Assembly (NCBI GenBank): GCA_003342895.1
Contig: PTFA01000011.1
Coordinates: 9,978,490 to 10,042,489 of the forward strand
DNA from: Casuarius casuarius
Lineage: Eukaryota; Chordata; Aves; Casuariiformes; Casuariidae
DNA: 64,000 nucleotides
Direction of reading: 5' to 3'
Shown here: positions 1-10,887 of the stretch, piece after piece
How positions within the stretch are numbered: position 1 is the stretch's first letter
How the letters are laid out: the number at the start of each line of letters is the position of its first letter
Notes under the pieces: model-generated
Database searches by the model: none
What the model saw: only the letters and a program-made list of their open reading frames with translations
Told to the model about the DNA's origin: nothing
Program-made: the position numbers and the translations under genes

Positions 1-339
1 CATTGAAGAATGAGATAAAGTCAGAGTGGAAAATGACTTCAGAAATTCAGTCAGGTGAGCATAGCCAAGAAAAGGTTAAGGATGGGGTGATCATAAAGTG
101 ACCAAACAGGACACAGAAATTTAATAGTAGAGGGCTCTCCACAAAGGTAGTATAAGATCTAACAGTAAAAGCAGGGGTTAAGTGCATTTAGACTACAAAT
201 AAGGTACACATTTTTTTAACAAAGGACAACTTAATTGAAGCAAGGAATGAATGAAGGAAGGATTCTCTGTCATGGTAAATTGAAAAATAATAGGCAGATG
301 CTTCTCTTACAGGTATGGCCTAGTTCAAATGGGGTCACA
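1..339. other. Non-coding unique sequence at left edge
   Basis: No coding frame, RNA gene or clear repeat is visible. The part just left of 340 may be the decayed body of the old CR1 copy whose 3' end follows, but I cannot align it with confidence by eye. Confidence 0.5.
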
Positions 340-405
340 GGGAAGCTTGTGTGGCAAAAATCAGACTAGATGATTCCTGTAGTCCTTTCAGGCCTTTACT
401 TTTCA
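340..405 (+). mobile_element. Old CR1 LINE 3'-end fragment
   Basis: The stretch around 363-395 reads like the CR1 3' untranslated end: an actagatgat motif, then a diverged form of the usual 'ggtcccttccagcc' segment. The terminal 8-base repeats typical of younger copies are missing. It is strongly diverged, so the family is inferred from word order rather than close identity. It could also be another L3/CR1-clade LINE. Confidence 0.45.
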
Positions 406-3400
406 TCAGAGTAGGACTGTGGTGCACCAACATTTTGCACTGACTCACAGCTGACTTACCTGTCTATACATAGGCCAAGGTAAGCTAACAGGGAGCCCAT
501 TCTCTCTTACTGTGGTAGCCTTGAGATCTGGCATGGATAAAATCACACAGGTTTTGTTAATAATAAACATTTGAGTGATAAACCTATGTTTAATTCTTCA
601 GTGAAGAGTTTCTTGTGTGACCAGTTGTGCTGTCTAAAAGCTGAATTCCTGTTACAAGCAGCTGAAGGTAGCATTTTATGAAGATCTGTAAGGGCTGAAT
701 ACATTTGTGAAAACCACTAGAAGACTTAGCAGGAATAAATATGCATGGTGTAGCCGTTGATGAGAGGGAGATGTTCCGATGAGTAGATTGCTCTTAACAA
801 TAAGCACAACCAGCTCTGGTTTTCATGCACTGTTATTAAAGTAGTGCAAAGTCATTTGAACAGGCATTAAGAAAGAAGGATTGAAGTCTTGTATTTTTAC
901 CAGCAACTTCTTCCACGTGCTTTCCTAGGAGGGTGCCCATGACTTTATAGTGCCCCTCTGATTTCTAGAACCTGCCCAATTCCTGTATTGGTCTTTCCTC
1001 CAAAGTGGCAACAGATAACCAGATGTAAAAATATGCCAATCTTTCCTTCTCATTCCACGTTGCTTCAGTGCTTTTTCGCTCTGCAAAAGCAGATGATCTG
1101 CTGAATTCTGACATTCAACATTTTAGCCTGGGGACAGCTCTTAATCAGGAGCGCTGCTTAAGAAAAGGCATTTCCCTCCCTGCCTTTCATCAGGACTGGG
1201 CCTTGCTTCTCACCCTCAGCCAGGCTTGCAAATATTTCACCTTTCAAGTGCACAGCCTGAGGTTGCGGTCAGTCCACAGGCAGTTTTTGTGTACAACAGA
1301 GGTGCAGGTTCACATGAGTGTTTGTCCAATTTAGGGAGCTAATCTGTGTGTTATTTAGCTTGTTTTGCTCTCAGGTTGTGTGAGAAGAGTTGGAATGACA
1401 GAATGGTCCTACTCCACTCCCCTTTCAAAGCCAGTGACAGTTTGTTCTGTCCTATAGGTGCCTACCTAGAGCCTGCTTCAGATTCATGTAGGTACATATA
1501 TTTTCTCTCTGTAACTCTTTTTCAGTTCTCATCTTCCTTCTTGAATTTTTATTCTTATGAGTTTCAGAAGTGATTATGACTGAAGTTTGTGAAGTCTTTG
1601 ATTACCCTCACCCCCCATGGGATATACTTACACGAGAATGCAGACACATCTCAACAGTTTAAGGTGGGGACTCTGAAGCAACAGAAATACTGTTTCTTGC
1701 AGAGTCTAATCAAACTGTGGAACTCCTTGACACAGGCATAAATAAGGAGCCTGAGTCTCCTTTGTAATCCACACCATCAAACTCACCATCTGGACTAGTT
1801 CTAATGGGCCTGGCAAAAACCATGGACTCTCCCTATCACTGAGTTTCCCTCTGGGTGAAATGTGGGAATTGCCTCTCTGAGATGCATTGCTGGGAGGTCT
1901 GGGTTATACATAGCTTTGTCCAGTGACTGAAAAACACAAAGCTCTCTGGACTATAAGCACTCAGATTTCTTATTCCTATTCAGCCCTGTAGGACTTGGTT
2001 GCTCTGTGCTGGACGTGGCCTGGGTACAGATTTGCTCAGTATTCCATATTCCTACCTTAAGCCTATTGAAAGCATATTGCTCTGCAACTTATTGCAAGGA
2101 AGAACCATCTCTGAGTGATTCTTGCCTGCTGTTATGGCACTAATTTCATATTAGTCTGCTAATATGCCTAGCCACACACATTAAGGATTTTAAATGTGAT
2201 ATATATTGTTAATCCTGGTATTGAATTATAAGTTTGCACTAACTGATTAAAGTGCTGTGGTGTCTGCCTCTCCCTGGTCTGTACACAGAGCCTGCTCCAT
2301 CCCTCCTGTCAGGTTTTCTAATGCTGTCAAACCAACAGCCCTCTAGTATAGCCCTAGATAAAAGTGTAACTGGAGGACTGGTCTGAGCATTGGTTTGGAT
2401 AAGGACCTGAGTGTTCATGCGTTTACTTAGCTGACACACCTAAAAACTTGCTCAAGAAACTATTAGAACCTGTTCTTCCTTGAGATTTGTCATGCTTACA
2501 GCTCAGGGGATGCTGCAGACAAAACTTCCAGTGGCTATCCAGCCACTCTGCCCCCACAGGAAGCCTGAATAGTGGTGGCTAAAGACAAAGAAAATCCAGA
2601 GGTTTCCACATGTTCTGCAGTGGTTGATGTTTCACTGAGGTCTGGGCAAAGATTCGCAGTGTTTTTTGCGTGTCTAGACAAGGTCTCCCTGTTCCCATTG
2701 TGTGCTGTGCTTTACATCTTAGGGATATTACTGGCTCACAGTGGCCAGAGGACTGCACTGAAGAAAGGGAATGAGATGTTACTTGCTCAGTGATCAGCCC
2801 CCGTGGTTTAGATAGCACACATGCTCTCCAGAAATCAGCATGCCATTTGTTTGCTATTACCAGAACCTAGGGAGGAAGGAGACCAGTGACAAATACATTA
2901 TATAGACCTATGTGAATGCTATCAGGCTTTTATTATTATCTCCTGGCTGGGTTATTATTCTGCTCCCTTGACGATTTCTTCTATTCCATTTCTGTCAGCA
3001 GCTGTGTATGTCAGCCTGCTGCACTACTACATGTGCTTTTGCCTCCTCACCCCTTATTAGCTAGCTTGTGCTACAGGAGCTTGGTAAGAGAAGGCGGGCT
3101 TGGCGATTTCACATCACATTAGAGAAGCATGTAGCTTATCTCTGCATCAGGGAGCCCCAGGGAGAGAAGGGTTTGTTGACTGACCCTAGTCTAAGGCATA
3201 TATGTGAGTATAACTGAGGCAACCTGCTGAGCCCTTTGTTATGTCTCTGTACAAATGCCGTAAGCTGTTTTCTGTATTACTGAACATATATAAGCAAGAA
3301 ACAAAAGTAACCTGGGGAGATGAGATGTGGGGATCTGTGGAGGTCTGCTCAACTGGAATCACCAGCAGAAAGGATTCAAAGGGAAGGCTCATGCTGTCAG

Positions 3401-3588
3401 TAATTAATGCTTGTGTTAGGTTCCCCCTATTTTTGAGGGTCTCAAACTGCTCAGTTGTGGAGATACAGGCACTGAATCAGTTCATGATCCATCTACTTTG
3501 TTATTCTGCCACGGCATGAGGGGATCAAATACTTCCAGGAAAGATGATGGGCATACTGAAAACCTACATTTTAGCCCCTGGTCTCTTG
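406..3588. other. Non-coding unique sequence, no gene seen
   Basis: Open frames are all under 95 codons and overlap on both strands, with no recognisable protein family, splice pattern or RNA gene. A short AT-rich patch near 2130-2230 has several TAAT-type words, with two nearly symmetrical 'attag/ctaat' elements near 2150. Otherwise I see nothing in it. Confidence 0.6.
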
Positions 3589-3656
3589 CTAACCTGACAT
3601 TAAGTCACTTCTCCCCGTGCCTCTGCTTCCTCATCTGGAAACAGGGTTAAGGATTT
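3589..3656 (+). mobile_element. MIR/CORE-SINE-like relic, plus strand
   Basis: About 65 bases follow the MIR core consensus: a 'taagtcactt' block, then 'tgcctctgcttcctcatctg' and 'gaaacaggg', matching the 'agtcacttaacctct...cctcagtttcctcatctgtaaaatggg' region of MIR. This family spread before the amniote radiation, so a diverged fragment is expected in a bird. Both the tRNA-like head and the tail are unrecognisable. Confidence 0.6.
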
Positions 3657-6600
3657 TCACTCAGTGAAGGTATTTAAGGAAGGCAACCTCTATAGACCTC
3701 AGCAACAGCACTTCTTAGACTAGTTTATTTGTGTCCTTAGACCAATATGTCTTATGCCCTTAAGGGGTAACAATAGTGCTGCTACTGCAATAACATGTAT
3801 GACTTAGGCATTCTAAGTGGGGAATCATTCAGTTGCTTCCTAGCACCATACTGTTAGAAGTTTGCTTCAGCTCTGAAACAAGATGACTTTAAACTCTCTT
3901 GTAACCGAGAGGCACGTAGCAAGATAGACAAGTCCTACAGTCTTTCCCCAGCCTTCTCTGTAACCTGGCATCCGTACCCCTGGTGCTTTAGTGGTCATCA
4001 GCCTGAGGACTACTGTATCATCTTAACAAAGAGCACTGTGTCTTTGCTTGTAAAGGAAACCCAAGGAAAACTCATTTCATGCATAGCTGCAGAGTGCAAA
4101 TGCATTTTTTTAACTCAACGGCTACGCAAGGCAAAGTGCTGCCCACATTGGAACTCTCATAAATCTTCAGAACCACTCAGCCAAAGCACTCACCACCTCA
4201 GCACCTAACTCCAAGGTGCTCTGCTGTTCAGATAACACTGCAGCACCTAAGAATTAACTCTCAGAAAACATGTGAACTTACCATCCCTGAGGCTGCAAAG
4301 TGGGAAGCAGCGGTTTGCCGGTAAATCCACATACCTGCTCAGAGAAAGGTCCTGCTGACAGCTGCTTTCCCCATGCTAATAGTGGCAGTGAAGACCTCGC
4401 TATAGCGTCAGCAGAGTCAGAGTTGCTGCAGCCGCCTGCAACACCGACACAGGGATCAAGTCACCCATTCCAAATCAGGCAGCACAATGATCCACATCTG
4501 TGCCTTTTAGGACCTACATGACAGCTCACTTCAGCTGTTTTTTTCTGGACTCAAACCCATTCCTTGGCCCCAGCTTTCACAGAAGTTTGGTCTTTCTCAT
4601 AGCACTTTCACAGGATTGGGAGAAACAGCTGAATGAGTAGGAAGTATCCTAATGGAGAATCCCCTTCCAGGTCCTGGGCTGGATTTTCATCCTCCCAACA
4701 TCTCATTAGCCATGGGCTGACGATATATTGATTTGGCAGTTCCTGTCCGTCAGAAGTACAAGCACTTACAGGTGAAAATGCCAGTGGCACCTGGCTGCTG
4801 AAAATGTATCAAAAATTCTAAATACTTCAGGAATTTGGGAATCTGGACAAGCAAAAGGAATGGAGAAATCTTTCACAGAGAGGGACATGACTGTGGAAAC
4901 AGCATCCTGCAGAGTCAGTGGTGGGATGCACAGCCTCCCTTTGACAGTCAACATTGGATTGTTATGATCGATGTTCATTCTATTTTTTAAAATTGTTATT
5001 TATTAATTATTTATGAAATTCCTTATAAAGTTGGCCTTTGGCGGGACTGAAAGTATTTGCAAAGTTGGATCAAATTCTGCCAGTCTTTTTGGATGAGGAA
5101 ATTGAGGGAAAGGTAATTTTTCCTGCAAGTTGTGTTTCCAAAATGCCAGAGCACTTCCTTTTGACATATTATAAATGGTACTGTTTATTGCAATACAACA
5201 TTTTCATTGAAAATTGACCTAAAATTAAAAAAAAAAGAATTTCAGCAAAAGGATTATATAACTTGGAAATCAAACACACTTTTTTTGGTTTAGATCAACT
5301 AAAACTTTACTGAGCATTGGATGTGTCAAAAGAAATCTTTGTCTTCCTCCCAAATTGTGCTGTTATTCTAAATCCACGGTTCAGTCACCAAACTGAAAAC
5401 TCCACAATTGCCCATGTTTAGGCCTAGTCACAAACTCCCTGAACTGGCATCCTGATCCTGTCTGTGGAGCGACTGCTCTGTGCCTGTTGCAGGGGAGAAA
5501 AGATTCCCAGTGAGTCCATAATCCAGAGTAAGAAGGTGCCTGGATTCTCTCACATCATTTTTTATGAACGCTCCAGCAAAAGTGTGCAGACTTGAAAGAT
5601 TCATCTAGTTCAGGCTGCTTCTATTAGAATTATTATGGTTGCTGCTTCTTAAGCAGCCCTTCTCAGAGTTGCCTCTAAGGAGGTAGGAGTTAATATGTGC
5701 AGGATATCTGTATCCCATTGGCCTTCTGCCAGTCTGAATTGGAAGTGCTCATTTGTAGAGCAGAATCACTTCTATTCCTGCTGCCCAGTGGAGAAGCTTC
5801 CTTCCTTCCAGGGGCTGGGCTGGGCCATGGAAATAGAGAGATTTGTATTCAAGCCCAGCCATCATCATGCAGCGTGATGTAGTGACAGCCATAAAGTTCC
5901 TAGATAGAGTTGTTACATGATTAATAACAACAGAAGCAGCTTAATAGATAAAGCCATTTCCTTTACCTGTGATCTGTTCTGCTGTAGAGTTTGAATGAAC
6001 TGAACAAGGATGTTATTGTTAATTAGTGTGCATGACCGCAGCCTGATACTGAAGACTGCTACTAAATGGACTGTCTCACTGAACGCCTGCTCCTTGCCTG
6101 TTACTAGAATTTCTTCTCTTCTTAGATGCCAGCACTGAGCAGACTCAGCATAGTTGCTGTCACAGCTGGCGTGTGCTTTCCTTGATAGCCTTTACAAACC
6201 ATGGAAGGCGGTGTCAGTCACAGCAATTACTCTTCCTTGGTGTAAAAGGTTCAAATATATGCGATTGTGTGAGGTGCTCTGGCTTAATTTGCCTTATTGA
6301 AAAAAGATAAACTGTTCTTTCATAAACATGATGCACATAAATAACACATCTCTCTTTTGAAATATCTGTGAGGCCATATTTTAATCTCCAGTTCCACCTC
6401 CCCTCAAAGAAGGGAGCAAAAATATGTCTGTGGTCTTAATGAAACACATCAATGATAGATCTCAAATAAATCCTGATCTATTGTTAAGCAGTCTTCAGAT
6501 TGGTACATGTTGCTGCTGAACTGACAAAAGTTATTCTGTCTCTATAAAGAGGTGTGAATTAAAACAACTCAATAACATCCTGAAAGCTCTTCCTTAGAAG

Positions 6601-6723
6601 CCTGCTCAGGGAATAGGAATACACGACACATCTCATATTTTTTGGCTCATGCCTCCAGCTGCCTTATAAAGGTTTGATTCATTTGATTCCCTTTAGAGAC
6701 AGGAGAACAGAGAGCCAGCATCA
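3657..6723. other. Non-coding unique sequence, no gene seen
   Basis: Nothing coding is supported; the longest frames are 60-73 codons without family resemblance. There is an AT-rich patch at 4980-5030, a 10-base A run at 5227-5236 and ordinary unique sequence elsewhere. The short frame at 4300-4521 has no codon or domain signal I would trust. Confidence 0.6.
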
Positions 6724-6730
6724 GTGTTTG

Positions 6731-6781
6731 GAGATGCTGGGAACCGACTTCTGTCAAAGCAGCTTCAAGTCCCAGCATCTC
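6731..6781. other. Perfect 12-bp inverted repeat (hairpin)
   Basis: The arms gagatgctggga (6731-6742) and tcccagcatctc (6770-6781) are exact reverse complements separated by 27 bases. The stem extends by one G-T wobble outward and then stops. It lies in unique sequence with no recognised element around it. The stem is too short for a typical pre-miRNA; a decayed MITE end or chance are alternatives. Confidence 0.8.
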
Positions 6782-7027
6782 TCACATAACAGTATAGTAA
6801 AGGCTGCAAACGCACATTCCTAGCTCACAGTACTACACCTTTGCTAGCTGAAAGACTGTGTCCTACTGCTAACACCTTCCCACAAGTGCCAAAATTCAAA
6901 TTGTTCTGTGCTCTAAATAATAAGGAGAGCCCATCTGTGGGAGGAGCGCACAACCCAAACGCTGGAGGGAGGGCTTTTCTCATGTGACTGCTTCTCTAGC
7001 CTCAAGAAAACATGGCCCATTACTGTG

Positions 7028-7105
7028 TAGGTCACTGGTTACCATCTGTGGTCTGCAGATCACTGGTGGAAGTGGCCTGCAGATGGTCCACAGGATCATC
7101 ACACC
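7028..7105. mobile_element. hAT-like DNA transposon relic (one end)
   Basis: The block 'ggtcactggttaccatctgtggt...agatcactggtgga...gatggtccacagg' resembles the terminal region of nonautonomous hAT elements found across amniotes, whose ends read like 'cagtggttctcaaactgtggtccgcggaccactggtggtccg'. Only one end is visible and no target duplication can be identified. The assignment is by eye and tentative. Confidence 0.4.
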
Positions 7106-7464
7106 CCTATGGTGCCCTCTCTGAAAAGCTGGGTGACAGCGGGCATTGCAGTCCAGGGAAATACTGGCGGTCAGCAGGGCCCTGAGGTCCAGCCTATTTT
7201 GGGCATATGCATTTTGAGGGCTGTGGTGCCCAGAGCCCTCGTGAGTGGCAAACATAGGCTTAGAGACAGTCTCTGCTGCACAGAATTTGCCTCAGCCCAC
7301 TTTAGAAAGTGATGTCTGTCTTAGGACAAGAAAAACAAACCCAGCTGTCTCTCCCCAGTCACCACAGACAGAGACCAGACAACTAACGGAGATGAAGCTC
7401 AGCTAGTTCTAGCTTGGAGCCAGGAATCAACAATCAAGTCAAACAAAGGATCAGCACAGGAAAT
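7106..7464. other. Non-coding unique sequence, no gene seen
   Basis: Short overlapping frames on both strands without family resemblance. The left part may still belong to the hAT-like element that precedes it; I cannot place its other end. Confidence 0.5.
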
Positions 7465-7625
7465 CACTATTACCCCCATTTAATGGAGAAATCTAGCCTA
7501 GGATCTGGACACAGAAAGATTGAAGGTCTTGGCCAAGGACACAAGCACCTAGCATCACTTAAGTGTCAATTTGCATCTGAACCACCTTCCCATCTGAATG
7601 CCATCCTCTTGTTTCAAAATTTTGC
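7465..7625 (-). mobile_element. MIR/CORE-SINE-like relic, minus strand
   Basis: In reverse orientation the order of MIR blocks is kept. 'tattacccccattta' matches the complement of the 'taaatggggataata' segment. It is followed by 'gaaatc...acacagaaagattgaaggtcttggcca' (MIR 'aaactgaggcacagagaggttaagtaacttgccca') and 'aggacacaagcacctagcatc' (MIR 'aggtcacacagctagtaag'). The downstream 'catctgaaccaccttcccatctgaatgcc' would be the tRNA-related head. Divergence is high but the collinear order is good. The 172-codon open frame starting at 7414 runs through this relic, which argues against that frame being a gene. Confidence 0.65.
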
Positions 7626-7860
7626 AGACCTGCCTGGACCACAGAGCAGGTATCACCTCACCCTGTCCCTTCTGGCAGTTGAGCTTCCCCTCTTTCCCCT
7701 TGCCCTGAGGGGTAGCAAGGATAGTCTTCCCTTTGCAGCTCTGCTCTGGCAGACAGCTTTTCTGAAGCTCTCCCCTTATTTCCAAGCAACGCTGAGAAAC
7801 ATTAACTTCCTCTCCCCCTCTGCAGTAACTGCTTATTTGGCTCTTGTTATTGGATTATTT

Positions 7861-7920
7861 ATAGTAATTCTGCAAAGTGTTTTGGAATCAGTAGAAGGGC
7901 ACAGTGCTAAATACAATAGC
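7861..7920 (+). mobile_element. SINE/LINE tail relic (CORE-SINE type)
   Basis: The segment 'tgcaaagtgttttggaatca...agaagggcacagtgctaaatacaata' resembles the widespread amniote tail 'taaagtgctttgggatc...gaaaggcgctatataaatacaa' shared by several CORE-SINEs and their partner LINEs. The head of the element is not recognisable and the orientation is opposite to the MIR-like relic at 7465-7625. Confidence 0.45.
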
Positions 7921-8435
7921 ATCACCTTGTGAGATTTGACATTTAAAAACAGGGGATCTAATTACTGAAACCAAGGGAGACAGCAAATGTCAGGAAAAGC
8001 CAGCGGCTGTTGGCTTGATACTGTGACTTCTAAGCTGCTGTCTGCCGGCAGTTTCTCCTGTGGAGTGCACAGCCCAGGAAGAGAGCTTTAACACCTTTTT
8101 GGAAGATGCAACACATGCTTCTTTTTTCAAGACTGGCTGAAAAAAACAATAATTTGAGGCTGCGCCTGTTCTTGACTTACAGATAAATATGCTACCACCA
8201 TCATTTTCACACCCAGATCTTTTACTGAATCTTCCTAGTCCTGAACCCAAAGGATTCCAGCCAGGCCTAAACAGTCCAAACCAAATAGCAGCTTCCCTGC
8301 CTGATTTCTTCTCACAGAGGAATTCCAGTGCAGAGCATGTCCAAGCTGTCTGAAATAGTGCAGCTGCCTAAAAGCCCAAGTTGATATTCATGCATCGTGC
8401 AGAATTTCAAATACATCCACCTCTCATCGGCGACG
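7921..8435. other. Non-coding unique sequence, no gene seen
   Basis: No coding signal, RNA gene or repeat recognised. The minus-strand frame at 7990-8250 has no family resemblance. Confidence 0.55.
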
Positions 8436-8690
8436 TCAAACTGTCTTGACAGTTAATGAGCTAGGCACAGACTCTAAACCGGCAAGTTGTAACTGAATAA
8501 ATATGATAAACAACCTGTTTCCAGATGGCTTTTTATGTAAAACTATTTATGCAGTGTTGATAGATGGCAAATTTTATGCCAATAAATCCTTGTATTTTAA
8601 AACATTTGCCTTCTTAATTGCCCAGTTTACATGTAAAATATGTTTATGTGCATTGCTAAGTCGAAAAGTGACATGGGAACATCTCTGGAC
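8436..8690. promoter_or_regulatory. Candidate conserved non-coding element (AT-rich)
   Basis: This block is AT-rich but not repetitive and contains an inverted motif actgtcttgacagt (8440-8453), whose GACAG half-sites resemble TALE homeodomain (MEIS/TGIF) sites. It also holds several homeobox-like TAAT words, including 'cttaattgcc' near 8610. Such composition is typical of vertebrate conserved non-coding elements, but conservation cannot be judged from one genome. This is a hypothesis. Confidence 0.25.
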
Positions 8691-9078
8691 TGAGAAAGCA
8701 CTATTCAGGCAGTGGCCCATCTGTCTGGGCTCATGAGAAGAGCAGTGTCACAGGAATGTCACCTATGAAACCTCTTTTACATAAAAGGAATTAGACTGAT
8801 TAAGGCTGGCATTAGAATATGTGTCACTGTTAAGCTCCTATCACTTGCTAGATGGTATTTGAAGAGAATTTGAAGCCCAGACTCCATAGGCTGGTAGGAC
8901 CTTGAACATTGCAAAGGAAGTAGAGCCAAGGAGGAAGCTGATTCTGGGAAAAGAGTGTGATTTGATGGTGAGATGCTGCTTAAGCCAGTCTGAGCATCAG
9001 CTTGGACTTCCTCCACCCTTTCCTCCAGCTGCACAGATTGAGCTGGGAAGGAGGCAGCTGTCAATCTGTGGATCACCG
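8691..9078. other. Non-coding unique sequence, no gene seen
   Basis: Short frames on both strands overlap each other, and there is no recognised feature. The right part may belong to the upstream portion of the MIR-like relic that follows. Confidence 0.5.
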
Positions 9079-9150
9079 ACTCCTTGGGTGAATTTCGGAA
9101 AATCAGTCACTAGGCCTCTGTTTCACATCTTTAAAATGGGAAAGCTGATT
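9079..9150 (+). mobile_element. MIR/CORE-SINE-like relic, plus strand
   Basis: The collinear words 'ccttgggtgaatttcggaaa', 'atcagtcactaggcctctgtttc' and 'acatctttaaaatggg' match the MIR core ('accttgggcaagtcacttaacctctctgtgcctcagtttcc..catctgtaaaatggg'). It is one of the clearest MIR-like matches in the window. The 5' tRNA-like part is not recognisable. Confidence 0.65.
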
Positions 9151-9797
9151 CTCTGTCTCTGAGGGCTGGCTTTGAGGTAAGCCCACTGATAGCTCAGCAA
9201 CACTCCAGGTATAGACATGGGGAAATAAGTCAGTTCTGTCCCAGTCTTAGTGAATCTCCTGCAGTCTTCCAGGATCTCTTCCCCATTGAGGGACTCCAGC
9301 ATATCAGACAGGCGACTGCTGTGCTAAAGCAATGACACCCAAAACCATACAGATAAGAGAAGACTGGAGTGAGTGTGTGTCTTTGGAAGCTCATCCTAAC
9401 TCCCTAGCGCCTTTTCCAGCTGGGGCTTCCCCAACCCACGAGTTCAGCACTTGGCTGTCTCTGCCACCTGCAAACAATCAGGACCACGCGTGGGCTGGCT
9501 TGTCCCTCTCTCCAGTTGTCCAGCCAGTCCTCGTGATGCCAGTTCAGCCTGAGGTTGTCTCTGGAGCACTTTTCACTCTTCCCCAGAGGAGAACCCTCCC
9601 CACCTCTGTGTGCCTTATCTTTTTCCAGGGTAAGCTGGACCCACATCTCCCTGTCCCAACCACCTGCTGAAAACAGAAATTGGCCAGACACAATGACCAT
9701 GCATGGAGACATGAAAAAAGAAGCAGGAGGTACTGAGCATCCTCCAGATCCAGGGCTGAGCCTTGATCCCCAAACACTGAAGCATCCAGGAGGATAT
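9151..9797. other. GC-richer stretch, open on both strands, no gene supported
   Basis: Frames of 112-132 codons are open at the same place on opposite strands (9332-9670 and 9404-9802), with a 114-codon frame overlapping at 9555-9899. This is what a stop-poor, C/T-rich composition produces rather than a gene. None of the translations resembles a known protein, and they lack consistent splice or start context. Confidence 0.55.
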
Positions 9798-9826
9798 TCC
9801 ATAGGATGCTGGCTTCATCCTATGGA
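9798..9826. other. Perfect 11-bp inverted repeat (hairpin)
   Basis: The arms tccataggatg (9798-9808) and catcctatgga (9816-9826) are exact reverse complements around a 7-base loop. The compact stem-loop lies in unique sequence. No run of T follows and no transposon end is recognised, so its meaning is open. Confidence 0.8.
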
Positions 9827-10425
9827 GCACAGTGGTTGCAAAAGCAGGAGAGACAGAGCCTTATTAAACACACAGCCTTCTAATGCAATCAGTTCATAGT
9901 TTATCTGCTTTCTTATTACTGGTTATTTGCTCTAATAGATTCAATCATGTATAGCATTAACATAAATTGACACCAAGCAGATTTATCCCTTTGAACGTGT
10001 TTACTCATTTAGGATTCCTGATAGTCATTGAGCTCACTCTACAGTATATGGGGTGTTTTATTAAACTTTAACTCATTTATTGGGTATTTATTGAACAGAG
10101 CTTCCCTGAGCGGTAAAACCAGAGGGCTTTGAACACAGCAAATAAGTCCTTCTGACAGGTTTATTTTGTTTTATTTATTTAAGGGATAATTTTGTCGCAC
10201 TCTGTTTTCACCTTAGCATCATTACTAAGGTCATTAAAACAGGCCTTGCCCCTTGCTGCCTTCGGGTGACATTCAGACCTCGTGGGCACATGTAAGGCCA
10301 GAACTGAGAAAGAGATCAGGGCAGATGTAAGGGTTAATCCGTCTCTCACATGACTCAGCACCAAATGTGTATCCAATGTACTGAACAGCCTGGGAAATCC
10401 AGCACCACACAGGCAACTGTGCAGG
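9827..10425. other. Non-coding sequence; AT-rich middle part
   Basis: From about 9895 to 10095 the sequence is AT-rich with non-repetitive words such as 'attaacataaattgaca' and 'tttattaaactttaactcattt', resembling a conserved non-coding element. No coding frame is supported; the minus-strand frame at 10179-10457 runs into the microsatellite. Confidence 0.4.
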
Positions 10426-10552
10426 CTGTTTATATATATATATGTACACACACACATATATATATATAAAGATTAGATACAGAGATCTATCTATCTATCT
10501 ATATCTGTTCATATCTCTATATATCTATATAGATGCATAGAGAGATATAAAT
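10426..10552. repeat. Compound microsatellite: (TA)n, (CA)n, (CTAT)n
   Basis: A (TA)n block (about 10430-10443) is followed by a short (CA)n (10446-10456), another (TA)n (10457-10468), and then CTAT/ATCT tetranucleotide repeats with degenerate copies to about 10550. The two short minus-strand frames reading MCVCTYIYI and MCVYIYIYK are translations of this repeat and are not genes. Confidence 0.95.
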
Positions 10553-10700
10553 TCAGAGGTCAATTGATTGAATCAGTTATCCTCTATCCAGGAGCAGAGT
10601 GCAAACATATGCAGAGCCCTGTGTTACTGATATCCTTGTCTCCAGTACTAAATTGGAATCTCCACTGTCTCCATCTGCATCACTTAAATGGAGTGTGTGT

Positions 10701-10710
10701 GGGGGGGGGG
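10701..10710. repeat. Homopolymer run, ten G
   Basis: Ten consecutive G follow a short (GT)n. It is a simple low-complexity tract. Confidence 0.95.
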
Positions 10711-10887
10711 TCTGACAGCATCACGGTCCTGGCTTGCTGCAGCAGACAGTGCTCAGCAAACAGTTCACACCATGAGGCAAAAGTCTTGAACAGAACCTCT
10801 GTAAGAGTGCCAGCCCTTAGGATTTCTGGGAAAGCTCCGAGGGTCTTTCTAGATTAGAGAATAAAATATACACCCAGCCTTCCATTA

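Noticed and set aside
7414..7932. 172-codon plus-strand open frame, superficially gene-sized with a hydrophobic C-terminal part
   Set aside because: It runs antisense through a MIR-like relic (7465-7625) and into another SINE-type tail (7861-7920), and no protein family is recognisable.
9332..9899. Several 112-132-codon frames as possible exons
   Set aside because: Frames are open simultaneously on both strands in C/T-rich, stop-poor sequence. No domain or consistent splice context.
10179..10457. Minus-strand frames starting MCVCTYIYI / MCVYIYIYK
   Set aside because: Translation of the TA/CA microsatellite, not a peptide gene.
10426..10552. Repeats considered as a CRISPR-like array
   Set aside because: The units are simple microsatellite sequence without unique spacers. 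The genome is vertebrate.
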